Shown: positions 1 to 11,640 of the stretch, one piece after another | Numbering within the stretch: the first letter of the stretch is position 1 | Layout of the letters: every line of letters begins with the position of its first letter | Assembly (NCBI GenBank): GCA_950295325.1 | Contig: OX485805.1 | Location: forward strand, 32,907,501 to 32,971,500 | Origin: Polytrichum commune | Lineage: Eukaryota > Streptophyta > Polytrichopsida > Polytrichales > Polytrichaceae | Direction: 5' to 3' | DNA length: 64,000 nt | Position numbers and translations under genes: made by a program | The notes under the pieces: generated by a model | Told to the model about the DNA's origin: nothing | Database searches by the model: none | What the model saw: the letters and a program-made list of their open reading frames with translations, nothing else

Positions 1-654
1 TTGGTTCCCTATTCATTGCCGATGGGATCCTGATCAGGAATAGGTGCATTAACTACATGTGTGCGATCAAGGAAGCTCAATAAATTAGCTTCATTTGCAT
101 TATGTGGGAAAGAACAACAACAACAAAAAGGCCTAATCAATTCAAACTATGTCATTGTACTATAAGGTAAGCATGCCTCCATGGCAATTTGATTTGACCA
201 AACACCTATTGTTAAGTGGTGTGTGGCTAGCTTAGGTGTATTAAAACCTTCACTTGGAGCGTATTGTGGTTTCAACATGACACCCAAACACAACATATCC
301 TAAACATTTATGATTGGAAATTTTAATTGGACATGTGTTGGTGGGTGCAAATCCATGTGGAAAATGTGTAGTTGTGGCACCGTTGCCTTCAATCGCTTCC
401 TAGAAAATTGCATAATAATGGTTTCAAGATTTGTGAGCTTATTTGAGTAGGCATATTGCCCTCCTTTGAATGAGGGTAATATTTTTTCATTTAGAGATGA
501 TTTGAGTGGAGGTTCGATCTAGAAATCGACCTTATTTTAATTTCTAAATTGCTACCCCTCAAGACCACTATAGACATTCCTATTGTAATCTCCTACACTT
601 GCATCTGTTTAGGATGAGTAATAGCGGGGGACTATTTTTCTTGCGAAGAGAAAC
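1..654. other. No gene recognised
   Basis: AT-rich sequence with only short, stop-interrupted frames and no recognisable motif or repeat structure on either strand. Confidence 0.5.
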
Positions 655-970
655 ATATTATGAGGAGAATGTATTTCATTTGTTTATATTCATAGATAAT
701 ATGGAAATTGCTACAAATTTTGAAGCAATATAGTTTAGGGTGACATACATTCAATTTATAGGTTAATCCATAACTGCTCATTTAAATACTAATTCATGGC
801 TATGCCAAATGTCAAAACTCTTATGAGGGCAGTCAATCACAAGGCGCCACCACATAAAGTTTGACTCCGTGTGTTTAAAAAATATAGATATCATCCATAT
901 GGACATTACATGACCTTGGTAAGTGGTTAAATGAACCTAGTCGACCATGGATGCCTCAACCTTATACCCG
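655..970 (-). repeat. Dispersed repeat R6, copy 1
   Basis: This stretch is an inverted, diverged copy of about 40955-41270. Shared stretches include the text around 815-830 (caaaactcttatgagg) against 41098-41115, and around 940-965 (atggatgcctcaaccttat) against 40960-40980. No coding content is apparent. Two copies in opposite orientation 40 kb apart indicate a mobile or formerly mobile family. Its class is unknown. Confidence 0.6.
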
Positions 971-1094
971 CCATTGCCGTGAGCAAATGTCTAATTCAAA
1001 TAATATTTAGAGTGGTCCCATCCCATGGCCATGGACACCCATGTAGCCTAGCATGCCGACAAATTCCACCCTAGCTTTCAAATTTCCACCCCGG

Positions 1095-2074
1095 GTTGCA
1101 AGGGGGGACGTTAAAGTTCCCCCCCACAAACTTATAGGGGAGGTAGATTCGGGTAGGGGCGGCCGCCCGTCTAAAAATCCATATTTTCTAGACCTAATAA
1201 AAAATTGTTGCCCGCCAGCCCGACTTTGAAAAAACCATTGCCCTTGCATTCTTGAAGGCCACTTATCCACAAATCCCATGTTGAGTGCACTTCATTTTCA
1301 AGGTCCAAACTCCAATATATATGTTCACTTTTATTGACTAAATAAGAAATTGACTAGGACTTCATTTTCAAAGTGAAACTCTCAGTAAAGCATGTAATTA
1401 ACTTGGACGTCAAAAATATTACAAAATCCTAATTAGCACCAAGGTTATGATTCTTGTGACTTACCATTGAAAGGATCTTTGTCATTCTAAAATGGAACTA
1501 AAATTAGTGATTTATTTGTAGTATGTTAAATATTATAGTATTTTAGTCAATACCTTCTACTTTCACAAAGTTTTCATATGCATTTAACTAATTAAGTGTT
1601 ATTGAATGTAATTAAGTCTAATTAAGCCCAATTAAATAAAAAAGCATGCTTACCAGATTTAATGTATCCTGATTAATGATAAAATTAATCATGATTTAAT
1701 TATGGTAAATCACAAAAATCGTAGCCTCGGTGCTAATGAGGATTTTGTAATATTTTTGACATCCAATTTATTTACATGCTTTATTGATAATTTCACTTTG
1801 AGAATGAAATCTGAGTCAGTTGCTTATTTAGTCAATGGAAGTGAACATATATATTGGATTTTGGACCTTGAAGGTGAAGTGCACTCAATATGGGATTTGT
1901 GGATAAGTGGCCTTCAAGAATGCAAGGGCAATGGTTTTTTCGAAGTCGGGTGAGCGGGCAACAATTTTCGATCGGGTCCAAACAATCTGGATTTTTTGGA
2001 TAGGTGGATGCCCCTGCTTGAATCTACCTTCCCTATAAGTCTGTGGGGGGAAATTTAACGTTCCCCGGTTGCAA
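1095..2074. repeat. Large foldback element, 373-bp inverted arms
   Basis: The arm at 1095-1467 is the reverse complement of 1702-2074 at roughly 85 percent identity, separated by about 234 bp. Both arms are 373 bp. Shared landmarks are the ttgcaa outer end, the block around 1240-1275 against 1890-1925, and the inner ttaccat/atggta edge. The open frames in this region are by-products of the arms. A transcript crossing it would form a very long hairpin. No clear target duplication was identified. It is probably a foldback or MITE-type transposon, possibly a small-RNA source. Confidence 0.75.
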
Positions 2075-2102
2075 GTGTCGACCCAACTTCCCCTCCACTT
2101 TA

Positions 2103-2703
2103 AGGCCACTTCACACACAAGGCTGAAGGCCCATGACCATGGCAATGTAAGAGCTCTCATTGGTCGAAAAGGCAAAGACCTTCCAAGGTCACTTCACACT
2201 AGGAGGTGAAGGCCTAAAGGCCCAAAGAAAATTCGTTGATGAAAAGTCTACATGGAGTCCTACATGGCAGGTTGTGGATAAGGGTGCATGGTCTACTGAA
2301 ATTTGCCCCAGACCCACCTCCAAGAGGTGGGCCTGACAAAAATTCCGGAAGACCATGACTTTTTTAATGTATTTTTCTAGCAAATCAGATTTCAGGATAG
2401 ACTGCAAGGCAACTTCTAGAAAAAATTTCAGGACAAATTCTAGGACAAACAAACACCAACAAGTAATTCTCTTATATTGATAAAGTTTGAGACATATTAT
2501 ATAAAACCAAATCCTCCCCTTTTTTCTGCCAACAAAATATGCAATGGTCCCACAACATGGTTCATTCTGACTTCACACTATGCTTGAGGGCCCAAGACTA
2601 CATAAAATGGCTTTCCCAACAACCATGGTACGGCCATTCGATGAGAGTCAAGGGTCCTCACCATTACAAGGTCACGGCTCTTGGCTCATGTGTGAAGTGA
2701 CCC
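2103..2703 (-). mobile_element. PIF/Harbinger-like MITE A
   Basis: The 601-bp element has termini of the type GGGCCACTTCACACA (left end mutated to AGGCC) and is flanked by TTA at 2100-2102 and 2704-2706. A 3-bp TTA target duplication and a GGGCC terminus are characteristic of the PIF/Harbinger (Tourist) class. The interior matches the MITE at 42431-42960 in opposite orientation over most of its length, which fixes the ends independently. No transposase frame is present, so it is non-autonomous. Its right TTA is shared with the next element. Confidence 0.8.
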
Positions 2704-2706
2704 TTA

Positions 2707-3206
2707 GGGCCACTTCACACACGAGACTGAGAGCTCGTGCCCACTACACTTCAAGCACTCTCATTGGTGGAAAAGGCGGAGCCGGTCCAAGTTCGCTTCA
2801 CACTATGCCTGAGGGACCAACGGAGTATGTGAATGCAAGATGGATGTAAAGTCTACATGGATTGCTACATTGCATCAAATGGATCATGTTTCATGGTCAC
2901 TTGGATTATTTACAAAAACCACCTCTTGGAGGTAGGCCTATCACAAAACCGGGAGACCATGGCACTCCGAACGCTCACAACCGTTGGTATATTCTATTTT
3001 ATCATGTGTGAGGGCCCGCATGAATAAAGATTCATTAAAATAGCATTTGGTTGAGGGCCCAGTCACCTATGACTTCACACTACACTTGAGGGTCTGTGAC
3101 CACCACTACATGATTTTGGAGGTGTGTTGGGACGGCCTTTGGACACTTTGTTTTGGGCTCTCACAATTTCATGGTCACGGCTCTTGGCTCGTGTGTGAAG
3201 CGGCCC
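2707..3206. mobile_element. PIF/Harbinger-like MITE B
   Basis: The 500-bp element runs from GGGCCACTTCACACAC to the inverse end GTGTGTGAAGCGGCCC, with TTA at 2704-2706 and 3207-3209. It belongs to the same family as element A, with which it is exactly abutted, but the interior is rearranged and carries extra internal copies of the cttcacact motif. It is non-coding and non-autonomous. Confidence 0.72.
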
Positions 3207-3330
3207 TTAGGTTGCAAGAGTCTATCCACCCTACCTTCACAGTCTCCACCTCTCCACCCTAGGTTGGAAGTCTCCACCCTAGCCTCCCACCTCCACCTTC
3301 TTCCCAACCCCGCTACTGATCTCCATGCTT

Positions 3331-3337
3331 TATAAAT
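3331..3337 (+). promoter_or_regulatory. Candidate TATA box of the AP2-like gene copy 1
   Basis: TATAAAT lies about 510 bp upstream of the first ATG of the copy-1 reading frame, inside the segment duplicated at 27.4-29.1 kb. The corresponding place in copy 2 (about 27459-27466) reads ttatgatt, so the box is lost there. The downstream sequence, including the conserved cagttgagcactttgtac block, is shared by both copies and probably represents untranslated leader. Confidence 0.45.
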
Positions 3338-3695
3338 ACCCTTTGCTGCAGTGCGAGGTTTAAGCTGTGGGATTTCATGTTGGTAGGTTTGATTTCGTGT
3401 GTTTTGCAGTTGAGCACTTTGTACTTGTTTAGGACTTCATTCTGAGCCTCCTTTGATCCACTTTTTGATTAGTAGCTCTACTTGTGAAAATTTCCACTTC
3501 TTCAATTCTTCTGCGTGTCGAGAGAGGCCAAAGTCATCCATCGGACTTCTTTCGGCCAATTCTATAGTATGTCTTTATCGAGGTTTGACGCGGGTTAAGT
3601 ATGTGAGTTGTCGGCGTTGTGTCTCTTAGAGTTCAAGTCCTTTTTAAGAAACTTCAATCGGCATCCCCTGTCTCAAATCCCTAGCAAATATTTCC

Positions 3696-3830
3696 TGTAG
3701 ATTTTTTTCAAATGATCGGCGATTTGCCTAGAGTCGTGAAACCAAAGCGGATATTTCTCAAACGCAACCGGTCCATATGTAACTAGCGGTCGGATCTCCT
3801 CGTTCGGAGGCCCAAGAAGCACAAGGATTT
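3696..3830 (-). repeat. Dispersed repeat R1, copy 1 (coding-like on the minus strand)
   Basis: Minus-strand translation gives EEIRPLVTYGPVAFEKY followed by DSRQIADHLKKIYRK. The same peptide pattern appears at 27870-28075, 39405-39640 and, on the plus strand, 18575-18800, with weaker pieces at 43930-44265. Conservation of one frame across copies suggests a fragment of a protein-coding sequence spread by transposition. I do not recognise the parent protein. Confidence 0.6.
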
Positions 3831-3841
3831 CAACTAGGCCA

Positions 3842-5721
3842 ATGATGTCCGGGATGGCATCTATACGGGATTTGGCACCTATGGTTGTAGGTGAGTTTGA
3901 AGTTGAAATAAATCCGCAACTGCAGCTCATAGATAATAGAGTATTGCAGTATAGATTGCTGAGCGGATACAAAGAAATATGGGAAGGAGTAGACGAGGTG
4001 GTCCGAGACATTAGTCGTGATTCTGGAACAACTTGGTCGGCTTGTCTAGAGACAGTGTTTGAAAAGTCACGAACGCTACTCTACGGGGCTAGGTACAAGG
4101 AGGGGAGTGTTTCAGTACATGAAAGACATGAAACACACAATCATTTCATGTTTCCGAGAGTGAGGACAGAATTATTTGCAAATATCACATCTGTCGAAGA
4201 GCTGAAATGTTTCATGTTGAAGTTCAAACAAGTTCTTGACTACATGATCGTACCTATAATTAAGCTTTTGAACTTCTCCGTCAACGAGAATTTTCGCTTA
4301 TCTGTGCAAAATGCCCTGAATTCTCAGGATTGGGAGGAAGTGGAAAGTCTCATCATACCTATTGCTTTAGGTTTTCTTGGTAGAGCAAGAGTATGTTATG
4401 ATGCCCTCGTCATGGCAGCACTCCTGTTTTTGTCAAGGCTTTACCAATATTCGATTGGGATGCATGATAGGGGTGGTGGTAAAATATATTCATCTGGTTC
4501 GTTAGAATTCAGGTCTATATATATCTCCATTGTGCTGTTCCTAGGTGCCTACATTTGGATCAAGTTTAGAGACGTTGCTCCTGAGTCAAACCAGCGCCCC
4601 TCGCCAGGATTGAACCGCAAATATTATACGAACGAGTTGGGGGAGAAGGTGTACTATGGCAAGTTCGAGCCCCGTTTCAAGCCCCCAGGTTCCAAAAGTA
4701 CATCTATGTTGGCCGTTATGAAGAGGAAAAGGAGGCGAAGGCTTGTAATCAAATATTCGCCTTCTTGTATGGCAAGCAGGGCGCTCAAGGCGAGCTCCCT
4801 CTGGGAGATGGATTCACATATCCTATTCCAGGTATGCCAGAGGAAATGCAGCGCCTTGGTCCAGAGGAGAAGAAGAAATGGGCCAAGGAAAAAGTAAAGG
4901 ATGTTCTTACAGATTACCAAATACTCCAAAACCTTCTCAGTCGTGAGGCCCATCCAACTGGGAATCCGTTACCTCCTGATCTTCCTGAGTGTCTTGATGT
5001 CAGTGCTGATCTTCCTGAGTGTCTTGACGGTAGTGCAAGAGTTGTTGTCCCAAGTGGTAGCATTGGGGTACAAGCTGATGACGCACATCCATTCCAGCTC
5101 TGCAACCAGGGTGGTGAGTTAGTACGTTCCGTATCTCCAAGCAATTATTGTTTAAATGTAGCGCCAGGAGCAGAATGGATGCAATACCTTACAACACCGA
5201 GTGATGGCGTAGGCGGTGACGAATTTAACCCCACTCCGCCTGCGATATCACAGCCCGAGGTGGCAACCAACATTGCCACAAGTGGAACTGGAGAATCTAT
5301 TGAACAACCTTTAGAATCTCAGCGTCCAGAAACACGCTTGCAAGAGAATCAGGCTAACGACTCAGCAGTCAATATGATCATTGACGACTTTAGCCTTCAA
5401 AGAGAGGTGAAAGAGTTGCAACGGGAGCGGAAAGAATCGCAGCATCAAGGGGAATGTCAGCAACTCAAAATTCAGCACTTGGAAAAAAAAAATTCTTTGT
5501 TGGAAACCCAGCAAGAGCAGCTACAGTCTCGAATGCAGCGGATGGAAAATCGCTTTTTAGCGTTTGAGCGCGACCACCAACAAGTACTACTTCAATATAA
5601 GCAAATGGAGTCTCGAATTCAGGACTTGGAAGGTGAAATCGAGGTTTTTAGAAGTGAACAGCATGCTCGCAAGCGGCACTGCACCAATCTAGTTTCGAGA
5701 CTGTCATACACAATTGATTAG
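3842..5721 (+). pseudogene. AP2-like/coiled-coil plant protein, copy 1, single frameshift
   Basis: Two overlapping frames (3842-4897 and 4765-5721) look like one gene broken by a 1-base loss near 4698. The paralogue at 28.2-29.1 kb has one extra base there, and with it the frame would run on. The N-terminal part is helical with hydrophobic stretches near residues 185-200 and 225-240. Then comes a segment (about 4630-4770) with YYGKFEPRFKP followed in the shifted frame by YIYVGRYEEEKEAKA, resembling the YxG and YlGxydxEEeAArAYd parts of AP2/ERF domains. The C-terminal 110 residues (about 5395-5670) are a strong Gln/Glu-rich coiled coil. A perfect-frame 30-bp duplication (LPECLD twice) lies at 4978-5037. 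The AP2 relation is inference. If the shift is a sequencing error, this is an intact gene of about 625 codons. Confidence 0.6.
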
Positions 5722-6218
5722 TGCAGAGATTTGATAGGCCCACGATAGTTAGAATTTTATTCGTTCTGTAATGCTTGGTGTGTTCATGGTGTGTTGTAGG
5801 TATGGTTTTCTTGCTACAGTAGACGTGGTGTACATTCCTACCAGTAGATCCTCCCATTTACAGGTGGTAGCAATTTTCTTGTCTTTTGCCTTATGCAAGA
5901 AATTTCAGTACTCACCAAAATTTCTATTGGATGTAAGTATTCTTCATAAACTCTTTCTTTGTCAACCAACCTGTTAGACATATGTTCATGACTGTATATA
6001 CATTGTATAGTACACTAGTTTGTAATCTAAGTTGAAGAATTGTCATGTAAGAGATGCGACTCTTACATAGAGTTGTGACTCTTGAAGAGGGTTCTTCTTG
6101 AGTACAAGAATACATTGAAAATTTTGTGACACTCTTCTTTAACACGATTACTTTGCTCATGTGTATGTATCTTCTTCTTTTCTCATAAAATTTCACATGG
6201 TTTCATAGCAATCTTGAT
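5722..6218. other. No gene recognised
   Basis: AT-rich sequence after the coiled-coil frame and before the copia relic. It probably includes the 3' flank of the AP2-like gene. No motif is seen. Confidence 0.5.
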
Positions 6219-6724
6219 GTTTAGAACGCTTGATCTTTGAGTTCAACGAGTGAAGTGTTGAACAAGAAAAGAATTGCATTGATTGCAAAATAGCTTGTAA
6301 TGGCCATGGAAGAACAACTTATTTTATTGAAAGAGGTTGATGAAATTAAAATCATCAAGCCTATGGAATGCGTTTCCAATCTTGCACCAAAAAACACATA
6401 ATAAACAATCGAACACAAACCATAAGTGGAATGGAAGGAATGGAAGCATGGCGGAACAATTTTATTATCTTCATGGAAGAACTTGAAATACATGTCGTAT
6501 TAAATCAAGCATATTGAAGATGGCACAAAAGGTGGACATCAACCATGATACTAAATTTAATGGTTCTTACTTCAATTTATAGCAACATAGTTTAACATTG
6601 ATTTTCAAGGTAGAAAAATTATGGCCACTTGTACGTGGTGTAGAACACTTACCGGTGGCACAAATGGCAGCACAAGTTGTTGTTGGATCCCCACCTTTAC
6701 TTATTACTAGAGCAATAAGTATAG

Positions 6725-7360
6725 GTGCATGGGAAGACAATAATGTTTTTGTCTTTAACAATTATCAATAACTGCCTTCAAAACAATCTTGTTTCACGTA
6801 TACAATCATGCACATCTGCTCATCTTACATGGCAAGAACTAATAAAGTTATTTGAATCACATGATGTTGTAACAAAAATGTTTTTGAAGGATAAACTACA
6901 CACTTTAAAAATGAAAGAAAATGAATGTATTGTTAAACACATTCATAATCGTAGAGCTCACCTTGAGCAATTATAAGCAACAAGTTCAGCAGTTCATGAT
7001 GATGAAGCCATACTCACTTGATGAGAAGTCTTCCTCCAAGTTATAGATCTTTCATTAGCTCCTTAAGAAGGCAGCCATGGATTACCTTTGCAATTACCAA
7101 TCACGGATTCAATTCAAGAAGAAATCCTATTGAAGGATATGAACTTTATTACAGATCACGCATCAACACTCTATGTAACAATTTTTTTATTTTAATAAAT
7201 GTAACTAACCTTATACTAAAATGAACTTTAGGGAAAGTTCATATTTTTGAGGGAGAGAGTAGTGACTCCAAGCCTTTTTAAAGAACAAATGTTGATGCTG
7301 ATAAGAAATGTTCCTACTGCAAGAAACAAAGACACGTGATTAAAAATTGCAAAACAAGAA
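6725..7360 (+). pseudogene. copia gag remnant with zinc knuckle
   Basis: The frame from 6725 carries the gag signature of a helical region followed by LKMKENECIVKHI, typical of the UBN2/retrotran_gag family. A second frame (7018-7224) continues with LPPSYRSFISSL. A zinc knuckle (C-x2-C-x4-H-x4-C, read as CSYCKKQRHVIKNC) is encoded at about 7309-7350. Several stops and frame changes separate the blocks. Confidence 0.75.
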
Positions 7361-7620
7361 TTGTTGCAGAAAAAGGTAATAACAACCTCAAACAAATGTT
7401 GTTACCAACAAAAAAGGCTATATGTGGTAGCTTTGATAGCTAAAGGAACATCAAACTCCACATGGTATGTGGATTTGGGAGTGACACAACATATGTGTCA
7501 TCAACTTGAAGGCTTCACAAAATATACAAAAATGAAAATCGACAAGTTGTCTACTTAGGAGATGACTCAAGATCATATACCATAGAAAGATATGATGATG
7601 TAAACATAAACCTCTTAAAT
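7361..7620 (+). pseudogene. copia aspartic protease remnant
   Basis: The frame encodes TWYVDLGVTQHMCHQ, which aligns with the copia protease active-site region where DSGAT or DTGAT is normal. Here the catalytic motif reads DLGVT, so Ser/Thr and Ala are replaced and the enzyme would be inactive even without the stop at about 7557. Confidence 0.7.
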
Positions 7621-7674
7621 AGTTATGAGAACATCATACATGATGTCGTACACATACTGAAACTTGCAAAGAAT

Positions 7675-8470
7675 TTGTTTTCGTCCAAACAATTAGACAT
7701 AGCTAGTGGAAAAATCCGCATCAAAGCTGGGATATTAACACTTATCAACAAGTTTGGACAAGTAATTGCAACATGCAAGTTAAATCCTGACTTATATGAA
7801 TTAGGTGTCAATGTGACAACTAGTCATCATGAAATTGCTATACCAGCTACAACATATCTAGACAAAGCATATTTGTGGCACCTAAGACTAGTAGGCAACA
7901 TCAATCAAAAGAGATTGCAACAAATTCTAATGATGTCAAAAGGTTTTGAATCTTTTGATGAAAATGAAACAACTTTATGTCAATCTTGCATTAAAGGCAA
8001 ACAACATAGAGAAAAATTTCCAAATCATATAGAGCCATCAAATTATTGGAAATAGTAATTTCAGATATATGTGGACCCATGCAAGTTGGGACACATACAA
8101 GGTGAAATTACTTCATTACATTCATTAATGATCTTTCAAGATATTTTCTTGTATAATTAATGACAGATAAATCGAAAGCATTCAATACCTTTCTACAATA
8201 CAAAAGCTTTGTAGAAATACATATAAATCACATAATTAAAATACTAAGGTCAAATCAAGGTGGAGAATACATCTTCAACGAGATCAATGATTGTTGTCAA
8301 AAGGAGGGCATCAAAAGAGAACTTACTACAATCTACACACCACAACAAAATGGAGTGTCATAATGAAAGAATAGGACATTGATTGGAGCAATTCTAGCCA
8401 AGTTATCTTATTCTAAATTATCAAAGACACGTGTTTTTGGTGCTCTTGGTTGTAGTGACCATCTTCAAGG
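7675..8470 (+). pseudogene. copia GAG-pre-integrase and integrase core remnant
   Basis: The frame 7675-8055 contains LWHLRLVGNINQKRLQ and LCQSCIKGKQHRE, the copia GAG-pre-integrase region. The frame 8160-8363 holds LRSNQGGEYIFNEI and TPQQNGVS, the integrase core around its second catalytic acidic residue. After a stop the text continues as a weak RVFGALGCSDH match near 8435. Frameshifts separate the parts. Confidence 0.8.
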
Positions 8471-8529
8471 TAATTTCTCTTCCTCCTTTTTCATTTTTGT
8501 TTGTTTGATTCTTTAGATTTGATTTTGGA

Positions 8530-8930
8530 GGTCAAATGTGTGTTGGTGTTCAATTATTGATGCATATCTTGAAGCCCAAGAGCTTTGGTTTTGTGGGTTT
8601 CGGTTTTTTGAAGGTATAGGAGGTCAAATGTGTGTTGATGTTGAATGTTTGATGCATATTTTGAAGCTCTAGTGCTATTATTTTGTGGAGTTTGGTTTTT
8701 TGGAGGTGTAAGACATCAAATTTGTATTAATGCTCAAATATTCATGCATATTTTGAAGTCTAAGAGCTTTACTTTTGTGGGTTTTGGTCTTTGGAAGGTG
8801 TAGGGGGTCAATTATGTGTTGATTTTGAATGTTCGAGGCATATTTTGAACCCCAAAAGCTTTGTCTTTGTGGGGTTGGATTTTATTGAAGGTGTAGGGGG
8901 TCAAATGTTTGTTGATTTTGACCCATCAAG
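8530..8930 (+). repeat. 92-bp minisatellite, about 4-5 copies
   Basis: The motif gtcaaatgtgtgttg and relatives start at 8531, 8623, 8714, 8807 and 8900, giving spacings of 91-93 bp. Each unit continues through a gcatattttgaag core and an agctttg-ttttgtggg block. The units are diverged. The array starts where the copia similarity ends. Confidence 0.75.
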
Positions 8931-9146
8931 TGTCCCTTCAAGGCTCTTACCTTATCAATAAGGCAAATGAACCTAAAACAAATTCTCATAATTATTGAAA
9001 CTCGTATGAATATCTTATTCATTATCAAAAAAAAATTCTCTATCTTCAAGGAGCATGTGGCATGTGGGCAAGTAGGAAAGATTCAACATTTATGTCGGTT
9101 CATCTTTGATGTATCCTCACCAGTAGGATTGTGGGGCCTAGAACAC

Positions 9147-9285
9147 ACTTGCCATTTGATTGGGTGGCATTTGCAACATGACATCATTTACATGTCAAGT
9201 TGAATATATGACAATTATAGATTGAACTCAACACATGTAAAAAAGGTCATGTTGCAATGACCACCCGTATCAAATGGCAAGTGCT
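9147..9285. repeat. Small foldback repeat
   Basis: The arm cttgccatttgattgg (near 9149) pairs with ccgtatcaaatggcaag (near 9265-9283), and gcaacatgac pairs with gtcatgttgc. The arms are about 45-50 bp each, imperfect, around a central spacer of roughly 40 bp. It is a MITE-like hairpin without an identified target duplication. Confidence 0.5.
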
Positions 9286-9520
9286 TTCCAAGATCATGTT
9301 TTCTACTACACTGAATATGATGATATTTAATGTCATGTGGTATTTTATGTCATTTTGATAGCTTTCCTAGCTAAGAGCATACACCAAAAAGACATGTGTT
9401 AAGAGAGATTGGACTAGTAACTTGCTCAAAATACATCAACCATTCTAAGATCAAAAGTCAATATTATTGGATGGAACCTATATGACCATTTAACGAGAGA
9501 ATAAACAAAATATACATGTT

Positions 9521-10540
9521 ATGAGCTCAAATATTTTTGAGGAAAATGGCTATGGACATGGTTTGAATTTGCTAATCATCTTGCACTAATTGCGACTTTT
9601 GTAAAGTATGTGGGTGTTAAGTGGCTTGATTTTCATGTCCTCCAACTTCTTCTGGTTAGGTTAACGCAACGCAACTTGTGTTGCATGCAAATCTATGATG
9701 AAGCATCACCAAATCGGACTTCTCTCGTTTTGGTGATGAATATTGAAAGTGCATGTGTGCTTATTATTTACATGATTACCTATGTCCCCCAATTGTGTTG
9801 CCTCTTGAGTGTAGAATGGTTGATAAATTTTGAGCATATAGTCCAATCTCTTTTAAACACATCTCATGTCGGGTTTGGTTCTTAGATCTAACCTGACCAC
9901 AATACACCACTCAAATATAGGTGTATGATCAAGATAAATGACCAAAGAAATGGCCGTGCACCTTATTCTTCAAGAAGTGGGTGTAGAGGGAAAAAGTGTC
10001 CGATTAACATTGGTAAGGTAAACATGCATGATTTTGTAATTAGTTTTCATTGGTACCTATATTTGAGCGGCATGTGGTTAGATGTGGCTCGTTAAATAGT
10101 TACCAAAAAGACATATGTTCAAGAGAGCTTGGATTATATGCTCAAAATATGACAATCATTCCATAACACTAACCTCTGTAATATCACCCTCCTTTAATGT
10201 CTCTCCTCTTTTATATCCCAAAACCCTAGGGAACGGTTGTTCTCAATTTCAATTTCAAAGTGGGAAACTATTAACAATGAACAAATGTGAACAACGATAC
10301 GTTGGGAGTGGAGTACTCGATGCCATTTGATACAAAAATCGGTGAGGAAAGGGTGGAGAGGGAGGGGTGAAGAAGTGGAGAGAAATCAAGGGTGGAGGCG
10401 GGGGTGGAGCACAACAGTGGAGCTCATATGCATGGTGAGAGCAAGGGGAGAGCAATATCAACAAACTTCGGAGGCGGAGGGGAGGGAAGGGAAGGATGGA
10501 AATGAGAGAGGGGGAATTATCTATCCAAGAGTATTTCTCA
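9521..10540 (+). repeat. Dispersed repeat R2, copy 1
   Basis: The opening part (tgagctcaaat-ttttgaggaaaatggctatgg, 9521-9860) recurs at 24690-24990. The part from about 10080, with the marker tattaacaatgaacaa at 10268, recurs near 30050, and related blocks occur at 10900-11640 and 44330-44860. Frames inside are not supported as genes. The number and spacing of copies indicate an abundant non-coding element, possibly a TRIM/LARD-type retroelement. Confidence 0.55.
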
Positions 10541-10899
10541 TCCATCCAACATAAAAACTTGACTCTCTATAGATTTGTTGCTGATCCATCTCAAGTAGAT
10601 TAATTCGGGGTCTTTAAAGCAAAATTCGGTGTCAAAACCATTTTTAAAAAAATCTTTGGGATTGCATACTATTTCAAGGTTTTTATGTTGGATGAATGAT
10701 AGGTATGCCCATATACGATAATTCCCGCTCTCCATGGAGGTTTTGGTGAGTTAATATGAGCATGATCATGGAGTGGAGCATTTTGCGAAGGTGGTTGTTC
10801 AAACTCGGGTGATGTTTTGTAACACCTAAGGTAGACAACCCTTATTTGGTTACCTTTTTTTATTGATCTCATACCTAATATATATGAGTGGTGGGCCTA

Positions 10900-11640
10900 C
10901 AAGAGTGAATCCTAAAAGTTGACATACGTTTTAAAGATATTGGATTGCGTGCTCGGAATATGATTCTTCAATTTGGTAATTAGCTGAGTTGAGCCGAAGT
11001 GGGAAGGTAGCAATGAACAAATGTGGGCAATGATACGTTGCGAGTGTCTAGTAGATGCCGTTTTTTGCAAATTAGTATGAGGGAAGGGTGGAAAGGAGGT
11101 AAGGTAGATGGGTCTTAAATGGTTACTTTCTTTGTCTAGCTTGCGTATCCTAGGATATGAAACACACAATTAGCACGAGATGGTTAACAAATCATATCAA
11201 GGCCATAGCCACTTTCCTCATGATTCTTGGAGCTCATATGAATATCTTATTCATTATCAAAGTGAAGATTTCATGTATATTGTATGATCGTATAGGTCTC
11301 CCCCCCCAAAAAAAACTAGGTTGACTATCGAACTTAGAATGATTATCGTATATTAAACACATAGTCCAATCTCTTTAAAACATGTCATTTTGATACCCAG
11401 TCTTGGAGCTACGCCAAACCACATACCGCTCAAATATAAGTGTCCTAATAAAATTAAAATAACCAAATACCTTAGAGAGAGAGAGAGAAGCTTCATGTGC
11501 AAGGGAGGAGCAACATCAACCAACATAGGGAGGGTGGAAGTGGGAGGGTGTTCTTGGGGTGGAGCAAAGGTATTTATTAAAAATAATGTGATGTTTCATA
11601 GCACCTAAGGTAGATGTGCCTAGTTCGATTACCTAATGAA
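10900..11640 (+). repeat. Dispersed repeat R2, copy 2
   Basis: This copy shares the block around 11162-11300 (acaattagcacgagatgg, then the cctcatgattcttgg segment and a poly-C tract) with 44528-44670, and its central part with 30360-30650. A gagagagagaga tract at 11474-11487 matches one at 44852-44862. No coding function is seen. Confidence 0.6.

Larger units (their letters stand above)
6219..8470 (+). mobile_element. Decayed Ty1/copia retrotransposon, gag to integrase
   Basis: In order on the plus strand: a UBN2-type gag remnant, a CCHC zinc knuckle, a protease region, a GAG-pre-integrase block and part of the integrase core. The domain order is diagnostic of copia. All are split by stops and frameshifts. 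Reverse transcriptase and RNase H are absent, and the similarity stops near 8470, where a minisatellite begins. No LTR pair or primer-binding site was found. It is a dead, truncated copy. Confidence 0.85.
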
